NCBI GenBank assembly: GCA_903834465.1
Contig: CAILJB010000045.1
Location: forward strand, 30,793-94,792
Direction of reading: 5' to 3'
Length of the DNA stretch: 64,000 nucleotides
Source of the DNA: an uncultured Pseudomonadota bacterium
Lineage (GTDB): Bacteria; Pseudomonadota; Gammaproteobacteria; Methylococcales; Methylomonadaceae
The notes beneath the pieces were generated by a model that saw only the letters and a program-made list of their open reading frames with translations, was not told the origin of the DNA and did not search any database. Below, one piece after another: positions 29,831 to 39,643 of the stretch. The first letter of the stretch is position 1. Every line of letters begins with the position of its first letter. The position numbers and the translations under genes are program-made.

Positions 29831-32197
29831 TTACGGCTCATCTGCCACATCGGTAAGTTGAATAATTTGCTCAAATTGGTAGCCCTTTGCCAACGCTTCC
29901 AAACTATCTGCTATATCAGGGACAATGGCGCGAATTTGAGCAATCACAGTGCAAATGTCTTCGGTGTCCAATTGCAACGCGGCTTGGTGTAGCTGTTCAC
30001 GCAGCTCTAATGGCAATACCATTAGCATTTCAGCCGTGATTTTCAATGTTGGCGAAGATACCGTTGAGGGCGTATCGTCATAAATAAATTTAACACCTAA
30101 ATATTTTGTCAGTGCGGCAAAAATTTCGGGAATATGAAACGGTTTATGCAACACGGCATCACAGCCTGCTTCGATAATGCTTAGATATTGTTCTACAAAA
30201 GCACTCGCAGTCAGTGCAAGAATCTTTACTTTATGACCACCTGAAAGTTGTCTAATTTTTGCCGTTGCTTCATAACCGTCCATCACTGGCATACGCATAT
30301 CCATCCAAATCAAATCTGGTTGCCATTGTTCAAATGCGTTGATTGCCTCTTGACCATTTTCAGCTTCACGAACTTGAAATCCGACACTGCTAAGCATGGA
30401 GACAAGCAACAACCGATTGTCTGCATTATCATCGACAACCAATAATTTAAAATTCGGTTGATTGGGCGCGAGACCTTTAACGGCACGATAATTTTCTTTG
30501 ATAACAATATCAACGTCATTCGCAATCGTTATCGGCAATTCAATCTTAAATGTCGAACCTTCGCCTAACGCACTGCTCACGCTGATATGTCCGCCCATTA
30601 ATTCAATCAACGATTTAGAAATCGTCAAACCTAAGCCCGTCCCTGCCGTGTCGGAATTTTCCTGCATTAACTGCACAAAAGGTTTGAATAACTCGTCTTG
30701 CTTGTCTTCGGGAATGCCAGTTCCACTATCCGTCACCTCGATAATCAACATGGTCATCGCCACCTGCAAAGGCTGAGCTTGGGCGCGTAAAACAACGGTA
30801 CCCTGTTTTGTAAACTTAATCGCATTGCCCAATAAATTGATGAGTATTTGCCGTAATTTTCCGTCATCAGCTTTAACAAACCGTGGCACATCGGTGGCGA
30901 TGTCTAAATCAAATTTCAACTGTTTATTCGTGGCACGCACACCAATCATGTCGCCAATATCATTGAGGAGTTGCAGCAAATCGAACGCATGAATATCCAA
31001 TTCAAGACGACCAGCTTCAATTTTGGAAATATCTAACACATCGTTAATCATACTAAGCAAATGCGCCCCGCTACGATTGATGATGCCAAGTGTTTCTTTT
31101 TGTTCAGTTGTCGCCGCCGCATCCAAACTCATCAATTCTGAAAACCCTAAAATCGCATTTAACGGCGTGCGTAATTCATGACTCATGGTAGCAATAAAGA
31201 TACTTTTCGCGATATTGGCAGTTTCAGCGACTTCTTTGGCAACCGATAATTCGGCAACCAAATTTTCGAGATAATTGCGATTACGTTCCAATTCGGCAGC
31301 GATTTTATGCCGTTCAGCTTCCAGATCCGCTGTGATTTTGTTGCGCTCAATTTCTATTTTATGACGTTCTTCTTCGAGTTTAGTGTCTACTTTATTACGT
31401 TCAATTTCTACTTTGTTACGCTCCATTTCTAATTCGGCAGCGATTTTATTGCGTTTAACTTCTAAGTTATTGCGTTTAGTTTCCAGTTCAGCGGCGGCTT
31501 TATTTCGTTCAACTTCCATCCTGTTACGTTCGGATTCTAATTCAGCGGCAACTCTATTTCGTTCGGTCTCTAGCTCCGCAGCGACTTTATTGCGTTCTGC
31601 TTCCAATTCGGTCGCTACTTTGTTGCGTTCGACTTCTATTTTATTACGTTCCATTTCCAGTTCAGCGGCAATTTTATTACGTTCAATTTCTATTTTATTG
31701 CGTTCAACTTCTAGTTTGGCAGCGAATTTATTGGCTTCCGCCGCGACTTTGTTACGCTCAATTTCTACTTTGTTGCGTTCCATTTCCAGTTCCTCCGCTA
31801 CTTTGTTGCGTTCGGTAACATCTCTGGCAGTCGCTACGACACCAACCACATCGCCATTATTGTCTCGGTACACGCTAGCGTTGTAAAGTACGTCGGAAAC
31901 CTTGCCCGATGCGTGGCGAATCGCCAAAGGATAATTAAGTACAAAACCTTGTAAAAATACCTGTTGATAACTCTCGTGGGCTTGCATGGAATCAGTAAAA
32001 TAGTCACAAAAATCACTGCCAATTAAATCATCTCGATTCACGCCCGTTATCCATTCTGACGCTTTATTCACATCGGTAATTTTACCTTCGGGACTAATTG
32101 TGACTAAAGGATCTAAACTCGCTTCAATCAAACTACGCGCATATCCGTAGACGGAATTATCCACGTCTTCGATAGATAAGTTGACTTTAGTCGTCAT
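29831..32197 (-). CDS. PAS - coiled-coil - hybrid sensor histidine kinase/response regulator
   Basis: Cytoplasmic hybrid kinase, 788 residues. A PAS domain (about 15-128) is followed by an unusually regular charged coiled coil (128-310) built from repeats of the type [10 protein letters not shown]. The HisKA domain has the phospho-accepting His340 in [11 protein letters not shown], HATPase_c shows [16 protein letters not shown] and GTGLGLTI (about 453-525), and a receiver domain (about 583-700) has Asp633 in [16 protein letters not shown]-terminal helical tail ([17 protein letters not shown]) is shared with the neighbouring kinase. No transmembrane helix is present, so the signal is intracellular. 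Its ATG overlaps the upstream paralogous kinase by four bases. The ligand and regulated genes are unknown. Confidence 0.9.
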   Translation of the reverse strand: MTTKVNLSIEDVDNSVYGYARSLIEASLDPLVTISPEGKITDVNKASEWITGVNRDDLIGSDFCDYFTDSMQAHESYQQVFLQGFVLNYPLAIRHASGKVSDVLYNASVYRDNNGDVVGVVATARDVTERNKVAEELEMERNKVEIERNKVAAEANKFAAKLEVERNKIEIERNKIAAELEMERNKIEVERNKVATELEAERNKVAAELETERNRVAAELESERNRMEVERNKAAAELETKRNNLEVKRNKIAAELEMERNKVEIERNKVDTKLEEERHKIEIERNKITADLEAERHKIAAELERNRNYLENLVAELSVAKEVAETANIAKSIFIATMSHELRTPLNAILGFSELMSLDAAATTEQKETLGIINRSGAHLLSMINDVLDISKIEAGRLELDIHAFDLLQLLNDIGDMIGVRATNKQLKFDLDIATDVPRFVKADDGKLRQILINLLGNAIKFTKQGTVVLRAQAQPLQVAMTMLIIEVTDSGTGIPEDKQDELFKPFVQLMQENSDTAGTGLGLTISKSLIELMGGHISVSSALGEGSTFKIELPITIANDVDIVIKENYRAVKGLAPNQPNFKLLVVDDNADNRLLLVSMLSSVGFQVREAENGQEAINAFEQWQPDLIWMDMRMPVMDGYEATAKIRQLSGGHKVKILALTASAFVEQYLSIIEAGCDAVLHKPFHIPEIFAALTKYLGVKFIYDDTPSTVSSPTLKITAEMLMVLPLELREQLHQAALQLDTEDICTVIAQIRAIVPDIADSLEALAKGYQFEQIIQLTDVADEP
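31280..31816 (-). repeat. Degenerate tandem repeats encoding the ERNK(V/I)-type coiled coil
   Basis: Within the PAS hybrid kinase gene, residues 128-306 are built of 7- and 10-residue units such as [21 protein letters not shown] and [11 protein letters not shown]. At DNA level the units repeat as GAACGTAACAAA-like blocks with third-base changes. The unit lengths keep an uninterrupted helix between PAS and HisKA. Such in-gene repeats can gain or lose units by slippage while keeping frame, which would change linker length. Confidence 0.8.
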
Positions 32198-34021
32198 ATA
32201 ATTTCTCCCGGCGGTGTTTGAATAATCGAGTGCGTAACTGTTTCGGTAAGCTGAATAATCTGTTCAAATTGATAATCCTTTACTAACACCTCTAAACCAT
32301 TAGCCACATCAGGACTAAGAGTGCGAATTTTAATAATTACGTCGTTAATGTCTTCGGTATCAAGTTGCAATGCGGCTTCGTGTAGTTGTTGGCGCAGTTC
32401 TAATGGCAATACACTAAACATTTCAGGTGTGATTTTCACGTTAGGTAATACGGAAGCCACCGAATCTTGATAAATGAATTTCACATCAAGATAATTTGTT
32501 AGCGTGGCAAAAATTTCTGGTAAATGAAAAGGTTTGTGCAATACAGCATCACAACCCGCATCGATAATACTTCGGTGCTGTTCTTTAAAAGCACTCGCGG
32601 TCAAGGCAATAATTTTTACTTTATCACCACCTGCGAGTTGCCGAATTTTTGTGGTCGCTTCATAACCGTCCATCACAGGCATACGCATATCCATCCAGAT
32701 TAAATGCGGTTGCCATTGTTCAAATGCGTTGATTGCCTCTTGACCATTCCCTGCTTCACGAACGTCAAAACCAATGTGACTTAACAGGGTAGCTAATAAC
32801 AACCGATTATCTGCACTATCGTCTACAATCAATAACCGCCAAACAGGTTGATTAGGGGCAAGACTTTTAATTACCTGATACTGTTCTTCGCTGGCAATTT
32901 CATCAATATTTGCTAAAACAACAGGCAATTCCACTTTAAATTTCGACCCCTCGCCTAATATGCTCTTCACACTAATGTGTCCACGCATCAATTCGACCAA
33001 TGATTTCGAAATCGCCAAGCCTAAGCCCGTGCCTTTTATTCCTGAATCTCCCTGTATTAATTGAACAAACGGTTTGAATAACTCATCTTGTTTGTCTTCT
33101 GGAATACCAATACCACTGTCAATGACTTCAATAATCAGCATTAGCGTATCGCCAGAAAACTGCGTTTGAGCGCGTAATATAATCTCGCCCTTTTGCGTAA
33201 ATTTGATGGCATTACCCAACAAATTGATTATCACTTGCCGTAATTTGCCACTATCCAATTTAATGAATCGTTGTATATTTGCAGCTATTTCTAAATTAAA
33301 ATTCAGCTGTTTATTGCCCGCGCGAACGTTAATCATCTCGCCAATATCTTGCAATAATTTGATGACATCAAACACTTGAATATCTAACGCTAAATGCCCT
33401 GCTTCAATTTTTGAAATATCCAACACATCGTTAATCATACTCAGTAAATGTGCGCCACTACGATTGATAATGGCGAGTGTTTCTTTTTGTGAATTTGTCG
33501 CCGAATCGTCCAAACTCATCAATTCTGAAAAACCTAAAACCGCATTTAACGGCGTGCGTAATTCGTGACTCATATTCGCTAAAAATATGCTCTTTGCCTT
33601 ATTTGCCGCTTCCGCTTCATCGCGAGCCTTTTGGAGTTCTGCGGGGCTGGGCAGTTTCAACGCACGCGGAATTACCCACCAAATCGCAAATACAGTGGCG
33701 GTAGCAACAAAAGCGGAAACGGCATTGACATACGCTTCCAGCCAGTACAACGGAATCCATATTGTTACGACTGAAAGAAAGTGAGTGCTGGCACAAGTCA
33801 AAATAAAGGCAATGAAAAATCCTAGATACAACCAACGGTAATGAAGATCCTTTCGTTTCCACACAAAATAGGCAATGCCTACAGGATAAGTAGCGTAAGC
33901 AAGCGTCATAACCACGTCTGACCCAGCAGACAACCAAAGGCAACGGTGAATCCCAGCCTAAGCAATAGCCGTGCGGCATAAAGTCTTGAACGCCAAAAAA
34001 ATCGATAAGTCTTTGTTGCAT
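32194..34021 (-). pseudogene. Ethylene-receptor-like (ETR1_N) hybrid histidine kinase, frameshifted near the 5' end
   Basis: A membrane hybrid kinase whose first 28 codons lie in a different frame. From ATG 34021 the reading MQQRLIDFFGVQDFMPHGYC...GWDSPL runs to 33940. The rest of the protein continues in another frame as [19 protein letters not shown]. Removing one of the two G bases at 33939-33940 (plus strand) joins them perfectly as [12 protein letters not shown], giving 608 residues. The sensor has three membrane helices with YP (42, 46), CASTH (Cys76, His80) and an Asp35, the positions that bind copper and ethylene in plant ETR1, and ends with the LPSPAELQ linker. HisKA, HATPase_c and receiver domains resemble the downstream paralogue. 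A TTG at 33933 could start a shorter 579-residue protein lacking the first Asp/His segment. A sequencing error is a simple alternative. Confidence 0.78.
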
Positions 34022-34159
34022 GGTGTGGTACCAAATGTTTCGTGGTTAAATCAAAATATCGTCAATATAAAGTTACAGTGTCATAGTGAGATTTCCTGCC
34101 AACTGATATTACAACAAACTTACGCACATTCTTCCAAAAATTTCTGTGATACTGCGTAA

Positions 34160-36058
34160 TCAGACCACCGCCGCTAAATGCCCACTCGCTTCCAGCCACG
34201 CTTTTCTATCGGGCGCACGTTTTTTTGCTAGCAATAAATCCATCATCCCTTCTGTTGCCTCGAAATCATCGACCGTCAATTGCACCAAACGGCGCGTGTC
34301 GGGATTCATCGTGGTTTCGCGCAACTGACTGGGATTCATTTCGCCTAACCCTTTGAAACGTTGCACATTGACTTGTCCTTTGATTTTTTCAGCTTTGATT
34401 CGGTCTAAAATACCTTGGCGTTCTGATTCATCCAGTGCATAAAACACACGCTTGCCAACATCAATGCGATAAAGCGGCGGCATGGCAACAAAAACGTGAC
34501 CATTTCGTACTAGCGCGTTGAAATGTTTATAAAACAACGCACAAATCAAGGTTGCAATATGATTTCCATCCGAATCCGCATCCGCCAAAATACACACCTT
34601 GCCATAACGCAACGCCTGTAAATCATCCGAATCCGGTTCAATGCCTAACGCGACAGCAATATCGTGAATTTCTTGTGAAGCCATCACTTGCGTAGATTCG
34701 ACTTCCCAAGTGTTTAGAATTTTGCCACGCAACGGCATGATGGCTTGAAAATCACGCTCACGCGCTTGTTTTGCCGAGCCGCCCGCCGAATCGCCTTCGA
34801 CCAAAAATAATTCGGTGCGATTGATGTCTTGTGCGCTGCAATCGGCTAATTTACCGGGTAACGCAGGGCCTGAGGTGATTTTTTTGCGGACAATTTTTTT
34901 ATTAGAACGCAAACGTTTTTGTGCGCTATTGATGATAAGTTCAGCAATTTTTTCACCTTCGCTCGGGTGCGAATTGAGCCATAAACTGAAATTATCTTTC
35001 ACCACGCCCGAAATAAACGCCACGCATTCTCGCGAACTGAGTCGCTCTTTGGTTTGTCCTGAGAATTGCGGGTCTTCAAGTTTTACGGAGAGTACGAAAT
35101 GGCAATGTTCCCACACGTCTTCAGGCGCGATTTTTACGCCGCGCGGCAATAAATCTCGAATATCGCAAAACTCCCGAATCGCCTCCGTTAAACCGGCGCG
35201 TAAACCGTTGACATGTGTGCCACCTTGCGCGGTAGGGACGAGATTAACATAACTTTCCGCGACCATTTCAGACGGATTTTCAACCGCCCACAAAACGCCC
35301 CATTCCACCGCTTCATGGTCGGCACTCATATTGCCCATAAATGGCGTTTCAGGGAAAAATTCCAGCTCGCCAATACGGTCTTGCAAATAATCTTGCAACC
35401 CATTTTGATAACACCAGACAAGTATTTCATCTGTTTGTTCTATTTTGAGCGTAATTTTCAAACCGGCACACAATACCGCTTTGGCGCGTAAAACATGTTT
35501 GAGTTTTGAAACTGACACTTTGGGCGAATCGAAATAACGTTCGTTTGGCATGAAATAAACGGTTGTTCCCGTGTTATTTTTACCAACGGTGCCGATTTCA
35601 AGTAATTCTGTTTGTTTTTCACCATCGGCAAAACGCATGGAATAGACTTTACCACCACGTTTTACCGTAACTTCTAACACGCTCGATAACGCATTCACCA
35701 CCGACACGCCTACGCCGTGCAGTCCACCAGAAAATTGGTAATTTTTGTTAGAGAATTTTCCGCCTGCGTGCAATTGCGTCAAAATCACTTCAACCCCTGA
35801 AATGCCTTGTTCAGGATGAATATCAACGGGCATACCACGACCGTTGTCGCTGACGGAAACTGCGCCGTCTTTGTATAAAATGACATCGATTTGCGAGGTG
35901 TGACCCGCTAACGCTTCATCAACACTGTTATCAATCACTTCTTGAACTAAATGATTCGGGCGCGTGGTATCGGTATACATGCCTGGGCGTTTGCGGACAG
36001 GTTCTAAGCCCGTTAAAACTTCAATTGCCGCTGCTGTGTAAGACGTTGAATTACTCAT
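34160..36058 (-). CDS. parE: DNA topoisomerase IV subunit B
   Basis: ATPase subunit of topoisomerase IV, which decatenates daughter chromosomes. The 632 residues equal E. coli ParE (630). The GHKL ATPase domain shows EVIDNSVDEALAG, NGRGMPVDIHP and GGLHGVGVSVVNALS, and the Toprim domain has LVEGDSAGGSAKQARERDFQA and DADSDGNHI. The DADSDG form and the LRGKILN block are ParE-like rather than GyrB-like, and there is no GyrB-type insert. parC is not nearby. It lies 37 bases after aroE. Confidence 0.96.
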   Translation of the reverse strand: MSNSTSYTAAAIEVLTGLEPVRKRPGMYTDTTRPNHLVQEVIDNSVDEALAGHTSQIDVILYKDGAVSVSDNGRGMPVDIHPEQGISGVEVILTQLHAGGKFSNKNYQFSGGLHGVGVSVVNALSSVLEVTVKRGGKVYSMRFADGEKQTELLEIGTVGKNNTGTTVYFMPNERYFDSPKVSVSKLKHVLRAKAVLCAGLKITLKIEQTDEILVWCYQNGLQDYLQDRIGELEFFPETPFMGNMSADHEAVEWGVLWAVENPSEMVAESYVNLVPTAQGGTHVNGLRAGLTEAIREFCDIRDLLPRGVKIAPEDVWEHCHFVLSVKLEDPQFSGQTKERLSSRECVAFISGVVKDNFSLWLNSHPSEGEKIAELIINSAQKRLRSNKKIVRKKITSGPALPGKLADCSAQDINRTELFLVEGDSAGGSAKQARERDFQAIMPLRGKILNTWEVESTQVMASQEIHDIAVALGIEPDSDDLQALRYGKVCILADADSDGNHIATLICALFYKHFNALVRNGHVFVAMPPLYRIDVGKRVFYALDESERQGILDRIKAEKIKGQVNVQRFKGLGEMNPSQLRETTMNPDTRRLVQLTVDDFEATEGMMDLLLAKKRAPDRKAWLEASGHLAAVV

Positions 36059-36095
36059 ATTTTCAGATCAAATACTCAAGATAAAAGGCACAAGA

Positions 36096-36926
36096 TTAAC
36101 CTTGACGCTCTGCATTAAGCAAGGCAATTACCGTTTTTGTATCAGGTCGAACGCCGCGCCATAACAAAAATGCTTCGGCGGCTTGCTCAACTAACATGCC
36201 TAAACCGTCTAAACTTTTGCTCGCACCTTGCGCTTCTTGTCCCCAACGCACAAAAGCCGTCGGTGTATTGCTATAAGCTAAATCATAACAAACACCTTTT
36301 TCTGCCAATAAATTTTCCGGCAACGGCGGCAACTCATCGCTCAAGCTGGCGGATGTAGCGTTGATAATAAGGTCAAACGCCTTATCGTGTAAGGTATCCA
36401 GACCACAGCCTTCAAAACTGTGATTAAATTCAATCGCAAGTTGCAGCGCTTTTTCAGTTGTTCGATTCGCAACTATTAAACAATCTGGTTTTTGTTCTAA
36501 CAACAGTGTAATAATGCCGCGTGTTGCGCCACCTGCGCCTAAAATTAAAACACGTTTATTTTTCAATTCGATACCGTGATTGATGGTTAAATCGTTGACC
36601 AATCCAATGCCATCTGTGTTATCGCCTAAAATTGAGCCGTCCGATTGTAACTTTAACGTATTTACAGCTTTAGCAGCTTTGGCACGCTCGGTTTTTTCCG
36701 TGGCAAATTGATAAGCTAATTCTTTCAATGGCACTGTGCAATTCAAACCTTTGCCACCTTGCGCGAAAAATTCGGTCACGGCAGCAATAAACGTCTCAGC
36801 ATTCACTTCTTGCGCTGTATATTCGAGGGCTTGATGCGTTTGCTCGGCAAATAACGTATGAATGCGAGGTGATTTGCTGTGACTGATGGGTGAGCCAAAA
36901 ACGGCGTAACGATCGATAATTGTCAT
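36096..36926 (-). CDS. aroE: Shikimate dehydrogenase (NADP+)
   Basis: Reduces 3-dehydroshikimate to shikimate in aromatic amino acid synthesis. The 276 residues match AroE. The substrate domain has GSPISHSKSPRIH (residues 11-23) and NCTVPLKELAY with the catalytic Lys; the NADP-binding domain has the GAGGATRGI loop and NRTTEKA. It follows cobQ by 22 bases on the same strand and precedes parE, so it may be co-transcribed with the cobalamin genes without functional linkage. Confidence 0.96.
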   Translation of the reverse strand: MTIIDRYAVFGSPISHSKSPRIHTLFAEQTHQALEYTAQEVNAETFIAAVTEFFAQGGKGLNCTVPLKELAYQFATEKTERAKAAKAVNTLKLQSDGSILGDNTDGIGLVNDLTINHGIELKNKRVLILGAGGATRGIITLLLEQKPDCLIVANRTTEKALQLAIEFNHSFEGCGLDTLHDKAFDLIINATSASLSDELPPLPENLLAEKGVCYDLAYSNTPTAFVRWGQEAQGASKSLDGLGMLVEQAAEAFLLWRGVRPDTKTVIALLNAERQG

Positions 36927-36948
36927 AAAATTCCAATAAAAATAATTT

Positions 36949-38331
36949 TCAAAGTAGCACGTTTAAATCCAAATTATCACGCACCATGTTTGTGAAAGCG
37001 TTAATCGCATTTTCCCTGTACGCGGCATAATCAAAACCTTGATAAGTTGGATTTAGATTTTGAAAGTATGCCGTGCGAAAGCGGTTGTCATCAAAAATAC
37101 CATGAACATGAGTTCCGGCAATGCGTTCGGTTTGATAATACAACGGATAACGCGCCAAACGACCGCAATGGATTTCATAACCCTGCACATTGAACGCCTC
37201 AAAAACCTCATACGCGCCACGCTTTAAAATTTTGGGCTGTTGATACGTTACGGTATCGGCAATCAAAGCAAAACCAGTTTCCTTGCTCGGTGAATCAGAT
37301 TCTAATCCGTCGTTATCGATTAAATTTTCGCACAACATTTGATAACCACCACAAATACCAAAAATTGCTTTTTCAAATTTTTGAATTTCTGCAAATAGCC
37401 CTTGCGCTTTTAACCAACGTAAATCCGACAGCACGCTTTTACTGCCACCAAGCAAAACCATATCAAAATCATCGAGCATTTGAAAACTATGAATTAGCGT
37501 CACGTCTAATTCATCGTCTGCCATCAACACGTCTAAATCGTTGTAATTACTCAAACGTGGTGTGGCAATGACAGCGATTCGTAACTTTACAGCCCCTCGA
37601 CGTTGTGAATAATTTTGCAACGATTGCGAATCTTCCATATCAATGTTTAACGGTAAAAACGGCAGCACGCCTAACACCGGCACGCCAAATTGTTCACGAA
37701 TAATTTTTTCGCCTTCATCAAAAAAACGTCGGTCGCCACGAAATTTGTTAATAATTACGCCAACGACATTTGTGCGTATTTCAGGTTCAAGCAGTGCCAG
37801 CGTGCCATAAATGGATGCAAACACACCACCGCGTTCAATGTCAGCAACCAAAATAATGCGAGGTTGAAACGTTTGAGCAATAAACGTATTCGACAAATCT
37901 TTGTGCAATAAATTCAATTCCACCGGCGAGCCAGCCCCTTCGGCAATCACCAAATCGTATTCTTGTAATAATTGACTAAACGCATTTTTAACATGATTTC
38001 TTAATGAATCAATTTCGTTGTAATACTCCGAAATACTCTGATTTTTATGCACCAAACCATTCACAACCACTTGCACACCACCGTTGCCGTGCGATTTTAA
38101 TAGAACGGGATTAAACAAGTAACGCGGTTCAATTCGTGCGGCTTCGGCTTGAAAACATTGTGCGCGAGAAATTTCTCGTCCTTCGATGGTAACGCTGGAA
38201 TTATTGGAGACGTTTTGCGCTTTAAATGGTGCAACACGAATACCTAAATCGGCAAAAATGCGGCATAACGCCATCACAACGCTGGTTTTACCGGCATCAG
38301 AACTGGTGCCGACAACTAAAATGGGATTCAT
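36949..38331 (-). CDS. cobQ: Cobyric acid synthase (glutamine-hydrolysing)
   Basis: Amidates adenosylcobyrinic acid a,c-diamide at positions b, d, e and g using glutamine ammonia and ATP. The N-terminal dethiobiotin-synthetase-like domain has the P-loop variant GTSSDAGKTSVV (residues 8-19) and FKAQNVSNNS; the C-terminal class I amidotransferase-like domain has the nucleophile in GICGGYQML and a histidine in HVHGIFDD. Length 460 is slightly under the usual 480-510. It overlaps cobC by 4 bases at its start. No early corrin-ring genes are present in the window. Confidence 0.95.
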   Translation of the reverse strand: MNPILVVGTSSDAGKTSVVMALCRIFADLGIRVAPFKAQNVSNNSSVTIEGREISRAQCFQAEAARIEPRYLFNPVLLKSHGNGGVQVVVNGLVHKNQSISEYYNEIDSLRNHVKNAFSQLLQEYDLVIAEGAGSPVELNLLHKDLSNTFIAQTFQPRIILVADIERGGVFASIYGTLALLEPEIRTNVVGVIINKFRGDRRFFDEGEKIIREQFGVPVLGVLPFLPLNIDMEDSQSLQNYSQRRGAVKLRIAVIATPRLSNYNDLDVLMADDELDVTLIHSFQMLDDFDMVLLGGSKSVLSDLRWLKAQGLFAEIQKFEKAIFGICGGYQMLCENLIDNDGLESDSPSKETGFALIADTVTYQQPKILKRGAYEVFEAFNVQGYEIHCGRLARYPLYYQTERIAGTHVHGIFDDNRFRTAYFQNLNPTYQGFDYAAYRENAINAFTNMVRDNLDLNVLL

Positions 38332-38891
38332 AAATTTAAAAATTCAACATAAGTGTAATCATTAGCATAACGTAATTTATGCACACTGCCGTAATCCACA
38401 CGAAATTGAAACGCATTGGTAGGGGGTAATTGTAAAATTTCAGCTAACAAAGCGCGAATTACGCCCGCGTGTGTGACGATAAAAATACGTTCGCTTTCGA
38501 GTTGAATGACATCCTGCCAAAAACTTGCCATACGCTGACACAACAAACTAAAACTTTCACCATTTGGTGGCGCAAGCGTGACGAAATTCTCTGTCCAATG
38601 CTTTAAATGTTTCGGCTCAATCTCTGAAAACGCGACATTTTCCCAATCACCAAAATTCACTTCTAAAAGTCGGGTATCAAAAATAGTCTCGTCACTTAGC
38701 AAGTTTGCTAAACGTGAGCAACGTGATAAAGGACTGCTAAACACTTTATCATCGGCTTGAATGGCTGGTAATTTTTTTAATATATCTCGTGCATCGTCTA
38801 AAAAATTATCTGCTAACGCTACATCGCTCTGACCATAACATAAGCCTTTTGGCGTATTGGTTTGCGTGTGCCGAATTAAATAAATATCCAT
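38328..38891 (-). CDS. cobC: Alpha-ribazole phosphatase / histidine phosphatase family protein
   Basis: Predicted to remove the 5' phosphate of alpha-ribazole (or adenosylcobalamin 5'-phosphate) in nucleotide-loop assembly. I place the start at the ATG 38891 (MDIYLIRHTQTNTPKG), which puts the catalytic RH(T/G) phosphohistidine motif at residues 7-9; the frame remains open to 38951. The 187-residue product also has SPLSRCSRLA and FIVTHAGVIRALL, the second catalytic histidine segment. It overlaps the end of cobS by 16 bases. The name rests on context; phosphoglycerate mutase-like relatives share the motifs. Confidence 0.85.
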   Translation of the reverse strand: MDIYLIRHTQTNTPKGLCYGQSDVALADNFLDDARDILKKLPAIQADDKVFSSPLSRCSRLANLLSDETIFDTRLLEVNFGDWENVAFSEIEPKHLKHWTENFVTLAPPNGESFSLLCQRMASFWQDVIQLESERIFIVTHAGVIRALLAEILQLPPTNAFQFRVDYGSVHKLRYANDYTYVEFLNL

Positions 38892-39643
38892 AAACCACTC
38901 AGCGTTAAATAAAACAACGTTTCGCAAATTTGCTGTGTTGCGCCCAAACAATCTCCCGTATAACCACCAATATGTTTATGAAAATAATTTCCTAACCAAA
39001 ACGTTATTAGAGCAAGCGGTATAATTGAAAACCAACAAATCGGAGGCAATAAACTCATCGGCAATAAGGCGATAAACGTGGCAGTGATTAAATCGTGGCG
39101 CGTTGGAACATAAATAGCGATTTGCGATTTACTATTTTCAAGTCGTGCGTAATCATAAAAACGCATTAAAAATAACGGAAACAAACGGCTGACGCTGTGA
39201 GCAGAAATAAAAATAATGGGGAGTTTTTCTATCGAGAATGTGATTAAAACGCTGACTTTTAGCGCAAGTAATAACCCTAAACCTAACGCGCCATCAACGC
39301 CGATTGCCGAATCTTTCATGATGGTCAAAATGCGTGTTTTATCGTAACCGCCACCAAAACCATCGCAAACATCGGCAAAACCATCTTCGTGAAATGCACC
39401 CGTCATTAAAACGCCGCTAGTAATAGCGAGTAATACGGAAATGGTAGGCGACCATAAAAATTGTGCTAAATAAAACGTTAAGCCACATGCGCCACCGACT
39501 AGCCAACCAATTAACGGTAAATAAATCGTTGCGTGGGGAAGTTGAGCGTAATCGAGATTTTTCGGACAGGGTAAACGGGTATAAAAACTCACTGCCAACC
39601 AAAAATGTGAGCGGTTAATTTTTATCAACGCCAGCTTCTTCAA
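38876..39643 (-). CDS. cobS: Adenosylcobinamide-GDP ribazoletransferase (cobalamin synthase)
   Basis: Integral membrane enzyme joining AdoCbi-GDP and alpha-ribazole to complete the nucleotide loop. The 255 residues contain the family start FWLAVSFYTRLPCP, the metal-binding aspartate motif EDGFADVCDGFGGGYDKTRIL, DSAIGVDGALGLGLLL, and several membrane helices. It overlaps cobT by 29 bases and cobC by 16, so the four cobalamin genes are strongly coupled. Confidence 0.95.
   Translation of the reverse strand: MKKLALIKINRSHFWLAVSFYTRLPCPKNLDYAQLPHATIYLPLIGWLVGGACGLTFYLAQFLWSPTISVLLAITSGVLMTGAFHEDGFADVCDGFGGGYDKTRILTIMKDSAIGVDGALGLGLLLALKVSVLITFSIEKLPIIFISAHSVSRLFPLFLMRFYDYARLENSKSQIAIYVPTRHDLITATFIALLPMSLLPPICWFSIIPLALITFWLGNYFHKHIGGYTGDCLGATQQICETLFYLTLSGLWIFI

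Noticed and set aside
33617..34021. Separate short gene upstream of the ETR1-like kinase
   Set aside because: Its first 27 residues are the missing N-terminus of the kinase; the rest is an out-of-frame reading of the kinase gene.
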